NCBI GenBank assembly: GCA_964488355.1 | Contig: CAZAUJ010000014.1 | Span: 1-64,000 of the forward strand | Source of the DNA: Thermoanaerobaculum sp964488355 | GTDB taxonomy: Bacteria > Acidobacteriota > Thermoanaerobaculia > Thermoanaerobaculales > Thermoanaerobaculaceae | Direction of reading: 5' to 3' | Length of the DNA: 64,000 nucleotides | Shown here: in pieces, positions 16,126-25,292 of the stretch | Layout: each line of letters opens with the position of its first letter | Numbering within the stretch: position 1 is the stretch's first letter | Made by a program: the position numbers and the translations under genes | Notes under the pieces: generated by a model | What the model saw: the letters and a program-made list of their open reading frames with translations, nothing else | The model's database searches: none | Told to the model about the DNA's origin: nothing

Positions 16126-18436
16126 CCTCCTGGCTGCGCTGTTGCTGGCTGCCGGTAACCTGCTGGCGGCCGGGTGTCCAGAGAGTTGGCAGGTGCGCTC
16201 CTGGCAGCCGCCGGCGCTGCTTTGGGTGGGTTTGCCGGCCGAAATACCGGTGGAGGTCACCAACCGCAGCGAGCAGGTCTGGTCCGAAGAGCAATCGGAC
16301 CACCTTTCCTATCACTGGCGACACCTGGATGGGAAGGCGCTGGTTTGGGACGGGGATCGGACGCAGCTTCCAGGCCCCCTGCACCCTGGGCAAACGGTGC
16401 GGGTTGCCCTGCGGGTACGGCCACCCACGCGGCCGGGTCGCTACCTGCTGGAGCTGGCCATGGTGCGGGAGCATGTGTGTTGGTACACGCCGCCAGCAGG
16501 CGCGGCCCCCATGGCCATGGTGCGCGTGTGGCCACTGGAGCCCTTCATGGCTGTGGGCTTCTTCCTCGCGAGCCTTGGCTTGGTGCTTTTTGCCCGTTGG
16601 CAGCGCCGGCCGGTTTTTTTGCTCCTAGGCCCGGGTCTGTGGCTAGTGGTGGCGAGCTGGGTTGCGGCCAAGCTCTTTGCCATCCGCGCTGACTGCGAGG
16701 GCCTGCGTGCTTTTGACCCGTTCCTCTTGTCCACCGCCTGCGCCGTTTCCTGGCCCTGGGTGCTGTTGCCCCGCCGCCTGCGGGGCCCGGGCATGGCGGC
16801 GCTGGGCTTGCTTGTCACCCTGGTGGCTTTTGCCGACACCCTCTACCTGCGCTTTTTTGGCAGCATCGTGCCCCTGGCTGCCTGGAGGGGCGCGGGGCAG
16901 CTGGGGCAGGTGTGGGACAGCGTGCGCTTCCTCATGGCACCCGCGGACGGCTGGTTTGCCCTGGTGGCAGCCGCGTGCGTGGCCATGGTTTTTTGGCCGG
17001 CCGGGAGCGAAGGGAAGAAGTCAGCTGGGCGGTGGTGGGCCTGGCTGTTGGCTGGCATCCTGCTGGCCGCTGCCCTGCCCGCGTACGTGCTGGTGCGCCG
17101 GCTGGTGACCGGCACGGTAGGGCAGCAAGTGTTTTCCTTGCAGCACCGGGCGCGCGAGCTGGGTCTTTGGGGTGCCCACCTGCTGGATGTGGGGCATACC
17201 GTCCGGGACTGGCTTCGCCCTCAGCTGGACGAGGACCGCAAGCGGCAGGTTACGGGGTTTTTTGCCCAGCGCGCCGAGCAGGCCCGCAGGCTTGCCCCAC
17301 CCCAGCAGGGGGTGGCCAAAGGGTATAACCTGGTTCTCATTCAGGTGGAATCCCTGCAGCAGTTTGTTGTGGGCCTGACGGTAAACGGCCAGGAGGTCAC
17401 CCCCTTTCTTAACCAGCTGGCCCGCCGCGGCCTCTACTTTCCCTGGGTGTTTGACCAAACCAACCAGGGCCGCTCTTCGGATGGGGAGTTCATTGCCTTG
17501 AACTCCCAGCACGCGCTGGCGGATGGGGCGGTGGTGTTTCGCGCTGCCGGCAACCGGTTTCTCGCCTTACCGGAAGTGCTTCGCCGGCAGGGCTACCACA
17601 CCCTCTCGGCCCATCCCTTCGAGCGCGGCTTTTGGAACCGGGCGCTCCTGCACCCCGGATACGGTTTCGAGCAAATGTTGTTCAAGCGGGAGCTGGGGCC
17701 GGGGGAGGTGATTGGGTGGGGGCTGGCCGACGGGGTCTTTTTTTCCAAGATGCTGCCTATCCTAGAGAGAGCGCCACAGCCTTTCTTTGCCTTTCTCATC
17801 ACCCTGGGTTTGCATCACCCCTTCGACCGGTTCCCTGCGGCGAGAAAGGTGCTCCAGTTGCCCGACTTGGGTGATTCGGCTTTGGCCAATTACCTGCAAG
17901 CCATGCGCTACTTCGACGCCTCGCTGGAAAGCTTTTTTCAGGGCTTGGAACAGCGCGGGCTAACGCAGCGCACGGTGGTCGCCCTTTACGGCGACCACGA
18001 GGCGGGGTTTCCCCTTAAGGCTCCCTTGGCCAACCTGCTGGGTGTGAGCTGGAGCCCTGGACGGCTGGTGTGGCTGCGGCGCGTGCCGTTTTTTGTTTGG
18101 GTCCCGGGGTCCGGGTTAGAGGGGGAGGTGCCCGAGCCCGGTGGGCACGTGGACATTGCGCCGACCCTCTTGGCGCTTTTGGGGATCCCCCGGCCGACCA
18201 GCTTCGTGGGCTCGGCCCTGGTCCCCGGGCGGGGTGCGGCGGTGCCTTTGGCCGACGGCAGCGCGGTGGACAGCCAGCGTATTTGGAACGAGCCGCACGG
18301 GAGATGCGAAGATCGTCTTTCGTTGGCTGCTCAGCCTGCCGAGGCCTGTGCGCCGCTGCGGGCGGCAGCGGCACGCGAGCTTTCCGCCTCGCGTTTGGTG
18401 GTCCTGCACGACCTGGTCCCTTTGCTTTCGCCTTGA
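16106..18436 (+). CDS. LtaS-like membrane sulfatase/phosphoglycerol transferase family protein
   Basis: A 776-residue protein with a signal or first membrane helix (1-22), an extracytoplasmic beta domain about 30-140 resembling an Ig-like fold, four to five further membrane helices (about 148-325) and a sulfatase domain from about 405. Metal and nucleophile motifs are VLIQVESLQ (E415), QTNQGRSSDGEF (S457 where LtaS has Thr) and VALYGDHEAG. LtaS-type enzymes build glycerol-phosphate polymers; in Gram-negative relatives the products differ. ATG 16106 lies within the DUF2231 gene and heads the clear signal sequence. Substrate is unknown. Confidence 0.8.
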   Translation: MSRLSISLLAALLLAAGNLLAAGCPESWQVRSWQPPALLWVGLPAEIPVEVTNRSEQVWSEEQSDHLSYHWRHLDGKALVWDGDRTQLPGPLHPGQTVRVALRVRPPTRPGRYLLELAMVREHVCWYTPPAGAAPMAMVRVWPLEPFMAVGFFLASLGLVLFARWQRRPVFLLLGPGLWLVVASWVAAKLFAIRADCEGLRAFDPFLLSTACAVSWPWVLLPRRLRGPGMAALGLLVTLVAFADTLYLRFFGSIVPLAAWRGAGQLGQVWDSVRFLMAPADGWFALVAAACVAMVFWPAGSEGKKSAGRWWAWLLAGILLAAALPAYVLVRRLVTGTVGQQVFSLQHRARELGLWGAHLLDVGHTVRDWLRPQLDEDRKRQVTGFFAQRAEQARRLAPPQQGVAKGYNLVLIQVESLQQFVVGLTVNGQEVTPFLNQLARRGLYFPWVFDQTNQGRSSDGEFIALNSQHALADGAVVFRAAGNRFLALPEVLRRQGYHTLSAHPFERGFWNRALLHPGYGFEQMLFKRELGPGEVIGWGLADGVFFSKMLPILERAPQPFFAFLITLGLHHPFDRFPAARKVLQLPDLGDSALANYLQAMRYFDASLESFFQGLEQRGLTQRTVVALYGDHEAGFPLKAPLANLLGVSWSPGRLVWLRRVPFFVWVPGSGLEGEVPEPGGHVDIAPTLLALLGIPRPTSFVGSALVPGRGAAVPLADGSAVDSQRIWNEPHGRCEDRLSLAAQPAEACAPLRAAAARELSASRLVVLHDLVPLLSP

Positions 18437-18469
18437 TGTTTGCTTGGGGCCGTGTTAGCGTCCCCGCCC

Positions 18470-19171
18470 GTGAGCGACGGACCGGACCCGCACGCGGTAC
18501 GCCGTATGTTTGCCCGCGTTGCCTGGCGTTATGACCTGGCTAACCGGCTGCTGTCCCTGGGGCAGGATCAGCGCTGGCGGCGGGCCCTCAGGCGGCAGGT
18601 AGCCTTTTGGGCGTCTCCTGGTCCGGTGCTGGACTTGGCCACCGGCACGGGCGATGTGGCTTTGGGGTTTGCCAAACAAGCCGTGGTGGCGAGCGATTTT
18701 TGCCTGGAAATGCTGCTTTTAGCACGGCGCAAGGGGCGAGGGAAGGACCACCAGCCGATCTGGTTGGTGGCGGATGCGGGTCGGCTTCCCTTTCGGGACG
18801 GGGCCTTTGCCGCGGTCACCGTCGCCTTTGGCCTGCGCAACTTCCCCGACCGCCAGCACGCGCTGCGTGAAATGTATCGCGTGCTGGGCGAAAACGGGGT
18901 CTTGGCGGTTTTGGAGTTTCACCCGATCGAAAACCCGCTGGCCCGAGCCTTGCACCGCTTTTGGCAGCGGGTGGTCATCGAACCGGTAGGGGGGTGGCTT
19001 GCCGGTGATCGGGAAGCCTACCGTTACCTGCCGCGCTCCTCGCAGCAGTTCCTCACCTGCGGGCAACTGGCGGTCTTGGCTGGACAGGTGGGCTTCCACG
19101 TGCTTGCCAACCGGACCGTGGGTTTGGGGGTGGCCGCGCTTTCAGTTTTTCGCAAGGGAGGTGAGGCATGA
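18470..19171 (+). CDS. ubiE: UbiE/MenG demethylmenaquinone/ubiquinone methyltransferase
   Basis: A class I SAM-dependent C-methyltransferase that makes the last ring methylation of menaquinone or ubiquinone. Residues 5-25 are the UbiE opener (HAVRRMFARVAWRYDLANRL), followed by the SAM-binding VLDLATGTGDVALG and the AFGLRNFPDRQHALREM motif. The start is uncertain: GTG 18470 gives 233 residues, near the normal size, but TTG 18440 or GTG 18452 are possible and none has a strong ribosome site. It is followed immediately by folD in an ATGA overlap. Menaquinone is more likely in this type of organism. Confidence 0.9.
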   Translation: MSDGPDPHAVRRMFARVAWRYDLANRLLSLGQDQRWRRALRRQVAFWASPGPVLDLATGTGDVALGFAKQAVVASDFCLEMLLLARRKGRGKDHQPIWLVADAGRLPFRDGAFAAVTVAFGLRNFPDRQHALREMYRVLGENGVLAVLEFHPIENPLARALHRFWQRVVIEPVGGWLAGDREAYRYLPRSSQQFLTCGQLAVLAGQVGFHVLANRTVGLGVAALSVFRKGGEA

Positions 19172-20079
19172 CGTTACTTGCCGGTGGGCCGGTGGCTGAG
19201 GCCATCCGTGCCCGTGTGGCCGTAGAGGTGGCCCAGTTGCGGGAAAAAGGTCTGGTACCGCGTCTGGATGCCATTCTGGTAGGAAACGACCCGGCATCGA
19301 GGGTGTACGTGCGCGCCAAGGCGAGGGCGTGTGAGGAGCTGGGCATGGCCTCTCGCACCCACCACGTGCCGGCGGAGACCGAAGAGGAAAGCCTAGCCGC
19401 CCTGATTGAGGAGCTCAACCAAGACGACGCGGTGGATGGCATCCTGCTGCAGTTGCCCCTCCCACCGCACCTGGAGAGCTTGCGCTTTCTCTCGCTGGTT
19501 GCCCCGGAAAAGGACGTGGATGGCTTCCACCCGGAAAACGTGGGTCTGCTGTGGCAGGGCCGGCCGCGTTTTGCTCCCTGCACGCCGGCGGGCATCCTGG
19601 AGCTTCTGCGCTTTTACCGCGTGCCCTTGACCGGGCGGCGGGCGGTGGTGGTGGGACGCTCGGACATCGTGGGCAAACCCCTTGTTGCTCTGCTGCTGCA
19701 GGAAAACGCCACGGTGACGGTGGCCCATTCCCGCACGCGGGACTTGGAGGAGGTTTGCCGGGAAGGGGAGCTCCTGGTGGTGGCCGTGGGTAAGCCCGCG
19801 CTGGTGGGACAAGCGCACGTGCGACCTGGCGCGGTGGTGGTGGATGTGGGTGTGAACCGGGTGGAGGATCCTCAGCTGGTGGCCAGGCTTTTCCCCGGGG
19901 ACGGGGCGCGGGCTGCAGAGCTGGCCAAGCGCGGCTACACCTTAGTGGGTGATGTGGACTTCCTGCAAGCCAGCAGCCGGGCTGGCGCCCTTACGCCCGT
20001 TCCCGGAGGGGTAGGTCCCCTGACCATCGCCCAGCTGATGGCCAATACCGTAAAGGCCTGCCGGCTGCGGAGGGGCTGA
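19168..20079 (+). CDS. folD: bifunctional methylenetetrahydrofolate dehydrogenase/cyclohydrolase
   Basis: FolD interconverts 5,10-methylene-, methenyl- and 10-formyl-THF in one-carbon metabolism. This 303-residue chain has DPASRVYVRAKARACEELGM with the catalytic Lys region, GILLQLPLPPHL, PEKDVDGFHPENVG, the NADP-binding VVVGRSDIVGKPLVALLL, and the terminal TPVPGGVGPLTIAQLM. Length and order are canonical. The ATG overlaps ubiE's stop, and coaE begins one base after its stop. Confidence 0.98.
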   Translation: MTLLAGGPVAEAIRARVAVEVAQLREKGLVPRLDAILVGNDPASRVYVRAKARACEELGMASRTHHVPAETEEESLAALIEELNQDDAVDGILLQLPLPPHLESLRFLSLVAPEKDVDGFHPENVGLLWQGRPRFAPCTPAGILELLRFYRVPLTGRRAVVVGRSDIVGKPLVALLLQENATVTVAHSRTRDLEEVCREGELLVVAVGKPALVGQAHVRPGAVVVDVGVNRVEDPQLVARLFPGDGARAAELAKRGYTLVGDVDFLQASSRAGALTPVPGGVGPLTIAQLMANTVKACRLRRG

Positions 20080-20080
20080 G

Positions 20081-20728
20081 GTGCTAACGGTGGGCCTCAC
20101 CGGTGGCATGGCTTCGGGAAAGAGCACGGTGGCTGGCCTGCTGCGCCAGCGCGGGGCAGCAGTGCGGGATGCGGATGCCATCGTGGCGGAGCTGTACGCC
20201 CCGGGTGGCGCAGGAACAGCCTTATTGGCCGAGGAGCTGGGACGAGAGGTGCTGGACGCGGAAGGCGGGGTTGACCGTAGGAAGCTGGCCGCCCGCATCG
20301 CCGAGGACAGCGCCCTGTTGCCGCGGGTGGAGCGGTTAATCCATCCCCTGGTACTGCAGGCTATTGAGCATTGGTTGGATGAGGCGGCAGCACAAGGGGT
20401 GAGCGTGGCGGTGGTGGAGGCGGCGCTGTTGGTGGAAACGGGCGCGTACCGCCGATTTCACCGGCTGGTGGTGGTCACCGCTCCCTGGTCCCTTCGCCAC
20501 GCACGCCTGACCGCCCAGGGATTTCCCTTCTGGCGTTTCCAGGCCTTGACAACGGCGCAGGCGGGGGACGAGGAAAAAGCCTCCCGTGCCCATTACCTGG
20601 TGGACAACAGCGGAAGCTTAGAAGCGTTGGCGGACAAGGTGGAGCGCCTGTGGAGCTTGCTGCTGGCGGACAGCCAGCGGCTGGCCCTGGGCTTGCCCCT
20701 AGCCCAAGGTCCAGCCTTGCGCCTGTAG
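20081..20728 (+). CDS. coaE: dephospho-CoA kinase
   Basis: CoaE phosphorylates dephospho-CoA in the final step of coenzyme A synthesis. It opens with the P-loop GLTGGMASGKSTVAGLL and has the LID region and the family Asp in RDADAIVAEL. It is 215 residues, typical size. GTG 20081 is one base after folD's stop and the ribosome site is poor, so translation may be coupled. Its last 30 bp overlap the 3' end of the opposite gene rdgB. Confidence 0.94.
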   Translation: MLTVGLTGGMASGKSTVAGLLRQRGAAVRDADAIVAELYAPGGAGTALLAEELGREVLDAEGGVDRRKLAARIAEDSALLPRVERLIHPLVLQAIEHWLDEAAAQGVSVAVVEAALLVETGAYRRFHRLVVVTAPWSLRHARLTAQGFPFWRFQALTTAQAGDEEKASRAHYLVDNSGSLEALADKVERLWSLLLADSQRLALGLPLAQGPALRL

Positions 20729-21259
20729 GGCGCGGCGCAGGGCGCGAAAGGCCTCCGCACGGTGGGAGCAGCGGTTCTTTTCGTCCAGGCTCATTTCCGC
20801 ATAGGTGCGCCCGCCCCCCGCCTCCGGTGCGAACACCCCATCCCAGCCAAAGCCTTGGTTTCCGCGAGGGCTGGGCACGATGTGCCCGGCTACCTCCCCC
20901 AGGCCCACCACCTGGTGCTGGCCGTCGAAGGTGACAGCTGCGGTGCGGGCCACGGCTCGGAAGTTGCCAAAGCCCGAAAGCATCTTGGGGATGGCCGCGG
21001 GACCAGCCGCTTGGAGCAGCCAGCGCACCAGGGGGCCGGGGAAACCGCCGAGGGCTGCCAGCTCCAGGGAGGTGTCCTCCACCAGCACGGGCGCCTGCAC
21101 GCACGCATAGGCCTGTCGGGCTTTCTCCTGCGCCAAAGCCAATACGTCCAGCCCCTGCCGCTCGGGTAAGTCCAACTCCAGGCGTTCCAGCTTGATCCCG
21201 AGGATCGCCTCCGCCTCGTGGTGCTTGTGCGGGGAGGAGGTAACGAATACCAGCCTCAC
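20699..21259 (-). CDS. rdgB: RdgB/HAM1 family non-canonical purine NTP pyrophosphatase
   Basis: A 186-residue house-cleaning enzyme that hydrolyses dITP and XTP. The N-terminus VFVTSSPHKHHEAEAIL, the middle VEDTSLELAALGGFPGPL (substrate Asp), and FGWDGVFAPEAGGGRTYAEM are the HAM1 motifs. It is slightly short of the usual 195-200 residues, and the TSSPHKHHE opener deviates from the common TGNxxKxxE pattern. The GTG start overlaps the cyclase TGA stop, so expression depends on the cyclase gene upstream on the minus strand. Confidence 0.9.
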   Translation of the reverse strand: MRLVFVTSSPHKHHEAEAILGIKLERLELDLPERQGLDVLALAQEKARQAYACVQAPVLVEDTSLELAALGGFPGPLVRWLLQAAGPAAIPKMLSGFGNFRAVARTAAVTFDGQHQVVGLGEVAGHIVPSPRGNQGFGWDGVFAPEAGGGRTYAEMSLDEKNRCSHRAEAFRALRRALQAQGWTLG

Positions 21260-22806
21260 AGCTTTTTCCTCTCCAGGAGGTAGGCGGAAACGGGTGTGCG
21301 CAGGCCCCGGATCTTGAAATCCCCCAGGTGGGTGAAGGGGAACAGGCCCGCCAAGGCGTGATAGGTGGCTGGACCCACGACGATCTGCCCTGCTTCCGCC
21401 ACCTGCTCCTCCAAGCGCGCGGCCACGTTGACCGTGTTACCAAGGACGGTGTAGTCCACGCGGGTGGAGGAGCCGATTTCGCCCACCACCACCGGGCCCG
21501 AGTTTACCGCCACCCGCACCTCGATGGCGTCCAAGCCTTGGGCCGCGCGCCGCTGGTTCCACCCCTCCACCTCCTGGAGCACGCCCAACGCGGCTCGCAC
21601 CGCCCGCTCCGCGTGGTCCGCTTGCGGCAGGGGCGCGCCGAAAAACGCCATGACCGCGTCGCCGATGAACTTGTCCAAGGTGCCACCAAAGGCAAAGATA
21701 GCATCGGAAGCGAGGGAAAAGAACTCGTTGAGGAAGGCGGCCACTTCCGGCGGCTCCAGCTGGGCGCAGCGGGAAGTGAACCCCACGATGTCGGCAAACA
21801 ACACCGTCACCTCGCGGGTCTCATGGCGGTCAGCACCGGAAAGGCGTTCCTTGACAATAGCTTCCACCACCGCGGGCGAGTGGTAGCGCTCCAGCCGCTC
21901 ACGGATGCGGCGCTCCTCACGAATGAAGTCGTTGAGCTGGGCCCGCTCGATGGCCACGGCCGCGTAGTTGGCCAGGGCGGTGAGCAGGTCCAGGTGCTCG
22001 GAGGTAAAGCAGCCGGTGGCCAGGGGGGTATCCACGAACAACACGCCGATGACGTTGTCGCGGTGCCAGAGGGGTGCGCACATGGCCGAGCGGATGGAGT
22101 GCAGGCGCACGCTCATGCCGGCGGAAAAACGTTCATCCGCTTGGGCATCGGAGGTGAGCACCGCCACCTTCTGTTTCGCCACCAGGTCCAAGATGGTCTG
22201 CGACACCGGCGCTTCCTCCAGGGCTGCTCCGCTGCGGCTGCGGGCCTGCCGCAGCTGGGGTTGCCCTTGGGCGTTGAACAGCAAAATGTACGCCCGCTCG
22301 GCCGGCAGCTGCTGAAACACCGCCTCCATCACTTTATCCAGCACCGGTTCCAGCTCTTCCACCTCCAGCAGGGTGCGGGCCACCTGGGCCAGGGCTTGCA
22401 GCACCCGCTCGCGGGAGGAGACGGCTTCCACCGGCCCGCGCCCGCTCTCCTCCAAAGGAAAGTCACGCTGAAACTGCGCCAGGGGCCGCAGGAAGGTGGA
22501 CGAGCTGGTGACCGGCGCATCCTGCTCCTTTAGAAAGCTCAAGGTGAAGTTGCCAATTTGGATGGTGTCCCCGGCAGCCAGCGGCGCCTCCTGCACGTAG
22601 CGGCCGTTGACCTTGAGGCCGTTGGTGGAGCCCAAATCCACGATCCACCAGGTGCCGTCACGTAGCTCCAGGCGGGCGTGGTGGCGTGAGACAGAAAAGT
22701 CCTTGAGGGCAAGGGTGTTGTCGGTGGCGCGGCCAATACCTACGGGACTTGCCTGCAGGGCCAGCTTACGGCGAGAACCACCTTCCTCCCAAACCAGCTC
22801 AGGCAC
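21256..22806 (-). CDS. adenylate/guanylate cyclase with FHA and GAF domains
   Basis: A 516-residue soluble signalling protein. Residues about 1-95 are an FHA phosphothreonine-binding domain (VGIGRATDNTLALKDFSVSRHH and STNGLKVNG), about 140-300 a GAF sensor domain, and about 320-505 a class III cyclase with FADIVGFT (metal Asp), DKFIGDAVMAFFG and LGNTVNVAARLEE. All catalytic motifs look intact, so it should make cAMP or cGMP. GTG 22806 is 5 nt after the stop of the phosphatase/TPR gene, and rdgB starts in its stop. FHA input suggests control by Ser/Thr phosphorylation. Confidence 0.92.
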   Translation of the reverse strand: MPELVWEEGGSRRKLALQASPVGIGRATDNTLALKDFSVSRHHARLELRDGTWWIVDLGSTNGLKVNGRYVQEAPLAAGDTIQIGNFTLSFLKEQDAPVTSSSTFLRPLAQFQRDFPLEESGRGPVEAVSSRERVLQALAQVARTLLEVEELEPVLDKVMEAVFQQLPAERAYILLFNAQGQPQLRQARSRSGAALEEAPVSQTILDLVAKQKVAVLTSDAQADERFSAGMSVRLHSIRSAMCAPLWHRDNVIGVLFVDTPLATGCFTSEHLDLLTALANYAAVAIERAQLNDFIREERRIRERLERYHSPAVVEAIVKERLSGADRHETREVTVLFADIVGFTSRCAQLEPPEVAAFLNEFFSLASDAIFAFGGTLDKFIGDAVMAFFGAPLPQADHAERAVRAALGVLQEVEGWNQRRAAQGLDAIEVRVAVNSGPVVVGEIGSSTRVDYTVLGNTVNVAARLEEQVAEAGQIVVGPATYHALAGLFPFTHLGDFKIRGLRTPVSAYLLERKKL

Positions 22807-22811
22807 GCCGC

Positions 22812-25214
22812 CTATTGTACGCCTTGCCGGCGCAGTCGGGCCAGCTCGCGCTGGGCCTCTTGGTCGCGCGCGTCCAGACGCAACGTGGCTTCCAGCTCGG
22901 CTATGGCCGCCTCGGTTTCGCCCAGGGCCGCCAGCGCCACCGCCAGGTTGCGGTGCGCTTTGGGGTTGTTCGGGTCCAGGCGCACGGCGCGCGCAAGAAG
23001 CTGCTTAGCTTCCGCCAGCTTGCCACGCTCCCCGAAGAACACGCCCGCGTTGAGCAACAGGGGCACGCTTTGGGGAAAGCGAGCCAGGCCCGCACGGAGT
23101 ATGGCCTCGGCTCGCGTCAGCTCGCCTCGTTCACGGTAGTCCAGGGCTGAGCGCACCACCGTCAGCTCCGCATCCGCCAGCCCCAAATCCACCGCGCGCC
23201 AAAAGGCCTCGTCCGCCTCGGCAAAACGCCCCAGGCGGCGCAACAGCAGCGACAAATTGTAATGGGAGGGAGCGTAGGTGGGGTCAGCGGCAATGGCCTG
23301 ACGGTAAACCTCTTCCGCTTTTTCCCGATCCCCACTGGTTGCCAAGGTGGAAGCCAAGTTGTTGAGGCGGCGCGCTTGCGCCCGGTCGAAGGCAGGCGAA
23401 GCAGAAGCCGCGGGAGAGGGGGCCGCGGCTGGTGCTGGGCTGCCAGCCAGGTAGCCAAGGGCCTTGAGCTTAGCCAGCTCCTCAGCGCGCGCCTCCGGAG
23501 GTAGCTCCACGCGACGGGCCGTGGGCGGGCCGAGCAAGGTGGCGTAGTTGACCGGGGGGCTACCCACCTGCCTCACCCAGGGTGGGGCGGAGCCCGGCAT
23601 CTCGGCTGCTGGCGGCAGACCCGCCAGAGCCAAAAGCAGTGGTGCTACCTGCAAAAGCTGCAGCCGCTGACGGGTTTCGGGGCGCTGTACGTGCGGTGAG
23701 CGCACCAAAAGCACGCCCACCGGCCGGTGCCACCACACGGCCGTGGCGGTGTGGGCACCAGCGGGGACCCTGGGGCGGTCCGTCCCCCAGGCAAAGCCAT
23801 GGTCCGAAAGGAGAACCAGGGAGTCCTCGGGCGCTAGCCGCTGCATCACCTGTCCCAGCCACTGGTCCACGTGGGCCATGACTCGATCCACCACTTGGCC
23901 AAAGCGGCGGGCGTGCAGCGGGTCGACCCCTGGTAAGGCCGGCGGCCTGTAGGGAGCAAAAAGGTGCCCCACGGTATCAGTAGCCTCCACGTAAACGAAC
24001 AAGGCGTCGCGGTTGGCCGCCAGCTCCTTGGCCGTCAGCCGCTCCACCGTAAGGGTGGCAGCTACCAGCTTGGCCAGGCCCCCGAGAGGGTTGTCCCACT
24101 CCTCTTCCCTCACCGCCGCCAGTTCCTGCGATGAAACGGGCAGGAAGGGGGAAAGCTGGGCAGGAGTCAATTCCCTGGCGCGCACGGCAAGGCGCAGGGC
24201 CTCCTCCTGAGCGGCGGGCGGGTCGGCCAAAGCCGGGGTTTGGAGGCTAAGCCCCAAAAGCTGCTCGGTGAGCCGGTCGGAGTAGACCACGCCTCCCGGC
24301 GGGGCCTGTGCGGGAAAGGTGGCCCACCAGCCAATCACCGCCACCCTCCGCCCACCAGCGGCGAGCAGGTCCCAGAGGGCGGGCACCTTGCGGGAGTTGG
24401 CGGACACGGGATGGGGTGGGCCACCGGCGGGGTCGGGCTCGAGAAAATCGAGGACGCCGTGGACTTGGGGCGGCTGGCCGGTGGCGATGGTCGTCCAGAT
24501 CACTGGCGAGATGAGCGGAGCTGGAACTTCCAGTTCTGCTTGCGCCGCCTGGGACACCAGCTGGCGCAGGTGCGGCATCAGGCCTTTGGCTGTGAGTTCG
24601 TCCACCAGCTGCCAATCCAGGCCGTCTAAGCCAATGACCACCAGCTTGCCTTTTCTGCTCTGCTGTTGGTGAAGCTGGGCGCGGGCTTCGGCGCGCAGAA
24701 GCCCCTCGTCCACCTCCACGCGGGCCTCCACCACCCTGAGGGGAGCCAGAGCCGAAGCCAAGGCGGCCAGCAGCTCCCGAGGGCGGGCGGTGGCCTGGGG
24801 AAAGACGGCCGTCCAGGTGTCGGAAGCCTGCCAGAGGTTGGCGAGGACGGAGTCGGGTAACGCGCGTTGGAGGGCCTCACCCAGCGCTTGCGGCAAGGGC
24901 TTTTCGCGCAAAGCGCGAGCGGAAAGGGGCAGCGCGCCGCTGCCTTCGAGGAGCAGGCGCAGCCTCACCGGGGCGCTGGCCCCAGAGGGGAGGGTGCAGG
25001 TGAGCTGGGCCTCAAGTACGGCCAGGCCGTTGGCCTTGGGCAGAGGCAGCCGCCGGGCCAAAAACCAGGGGGAAAAGCGCCAGCCGGAGGGCAGAAGGCG
25101 AACGCCCTCACCCCAGCGGCTTACTTCCAGGTGGGGGGTGCCAGGGGCAACGATTGAGCTCAGCAGCAGGACTGAACCTGCCAGTGCAGCGCCTACGGCC
25201 CAGGCGTGCCGCAC
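22812..25214 (-). CDS. alkaline phosphatase superfamily protein with C-terminal TPRs
   Basis: An 800-residue secreted protein with an N-terminal membrane helix or signal peptide. The alkaline-phosphatase/phosphodiesterase fold shows VVIGLDGLDW (metal Asp), VIWTTIATGQPPQVHG (Thr nucleophile), VYVEATDTVGHLF and VLLSDHGFAWG. A linker rich in Ala/Pro follows, then TPR-like repeats from about residue 640. GTG 25214 has GGAGGTGGG upstream. A TAGAAT box at 25232-25237 (minus) is 17 bp upstream of the start, without a clear -35. Substrate unknown; phosphoglycan or phospholipid turnover is plausible. Confidence 0.85.
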   Translation of the reverse strand: MRHAWAVGAALAGSVLLLSSIVAPGTPHLEVSRWGEGVRLLPSGWRFSPWFLARRLPLPKANGLAVLEAQLTCTLPSGASAPVRLRLLLEGSGALPLSARALREKPLPQALGEALQRALPDSVLANLWQASDTWTAVFPQATARPRELLAALASALAPLRVVEARVEVDEGLLRAEARAQLHQQQSRKGKLVVIGLDGLDWQLVDELTAKGLMPHLRQLVSQAAQAELEVPAPLISPVIWTTIATGQPPQVHGVLDFLEPDPAGGPPHPVSANSRKVPALWDLLAAGGRRVAVIGWWATFPAQAPPGGVVYSDRLTEQLLGLSLQTPALADPPAAQEEALRLAVRARELTPAQLSPFLPVSSQELAAVREEEWDNPLGGLAKLVAATLTVERLTAKELAANRDALFVYVEATDTVGHLFAPYRPPALPGVDPLHARRFGQVVDRVMAHVDQWLGQVMQRLAPEDSLVLLSDHGFAWGTDRPRVPAGAHTATAVWWHRPVGVLLVRSPHVQRPETRQRLQLLQVAPLLLALAGLPPAAEMPGSAPPWVRQVGSPPVNYATLLGPPTARRVELPPEARAEELAKLKALGYLAGSPAPAAAPSPAASASPAFDRAQARRLNNLASTLATSGDREKAEEVYRQAIAADPTYAPSHYNLSLLLRRLGRFAEADEAFWRAVDLGLADAELTVVRSALDYRERGELTRAEAILRAGLARFPQSVPLLLNAGVFFGERGKLAEAKQLLARAVRLDPNNPKAHRNLAVALAALGETEAAIAELEATLRLDARDQEAQRELARLRRQGVQ

Positions 25215-25242
25215 ACCCCACCTCCCGGGGTATTCTAGCGAG

Positions 25243-25270
25243 AAAAAAGCCGGGGGCCGAAGCCCCCGGC
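25243..25270 (-). terminator. intrinsic terminator of the upstream Oar-like receptor
   Basis: A 9-bp perfect stem GCCGGGGGC/GCCCCCGGC (25249-25257 with 25262-25270) closed by a 4-base CGAA loop, read UUCG on the minus strand, is followed on the minus strand by a U run (A run 25243-25248). It lies 22 bp beyond the receptor's stop at 25293. Confidence 0.92.
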
Positions 25271-25292
25271 ACGTTTAGTCCTTGAAGAAGAC

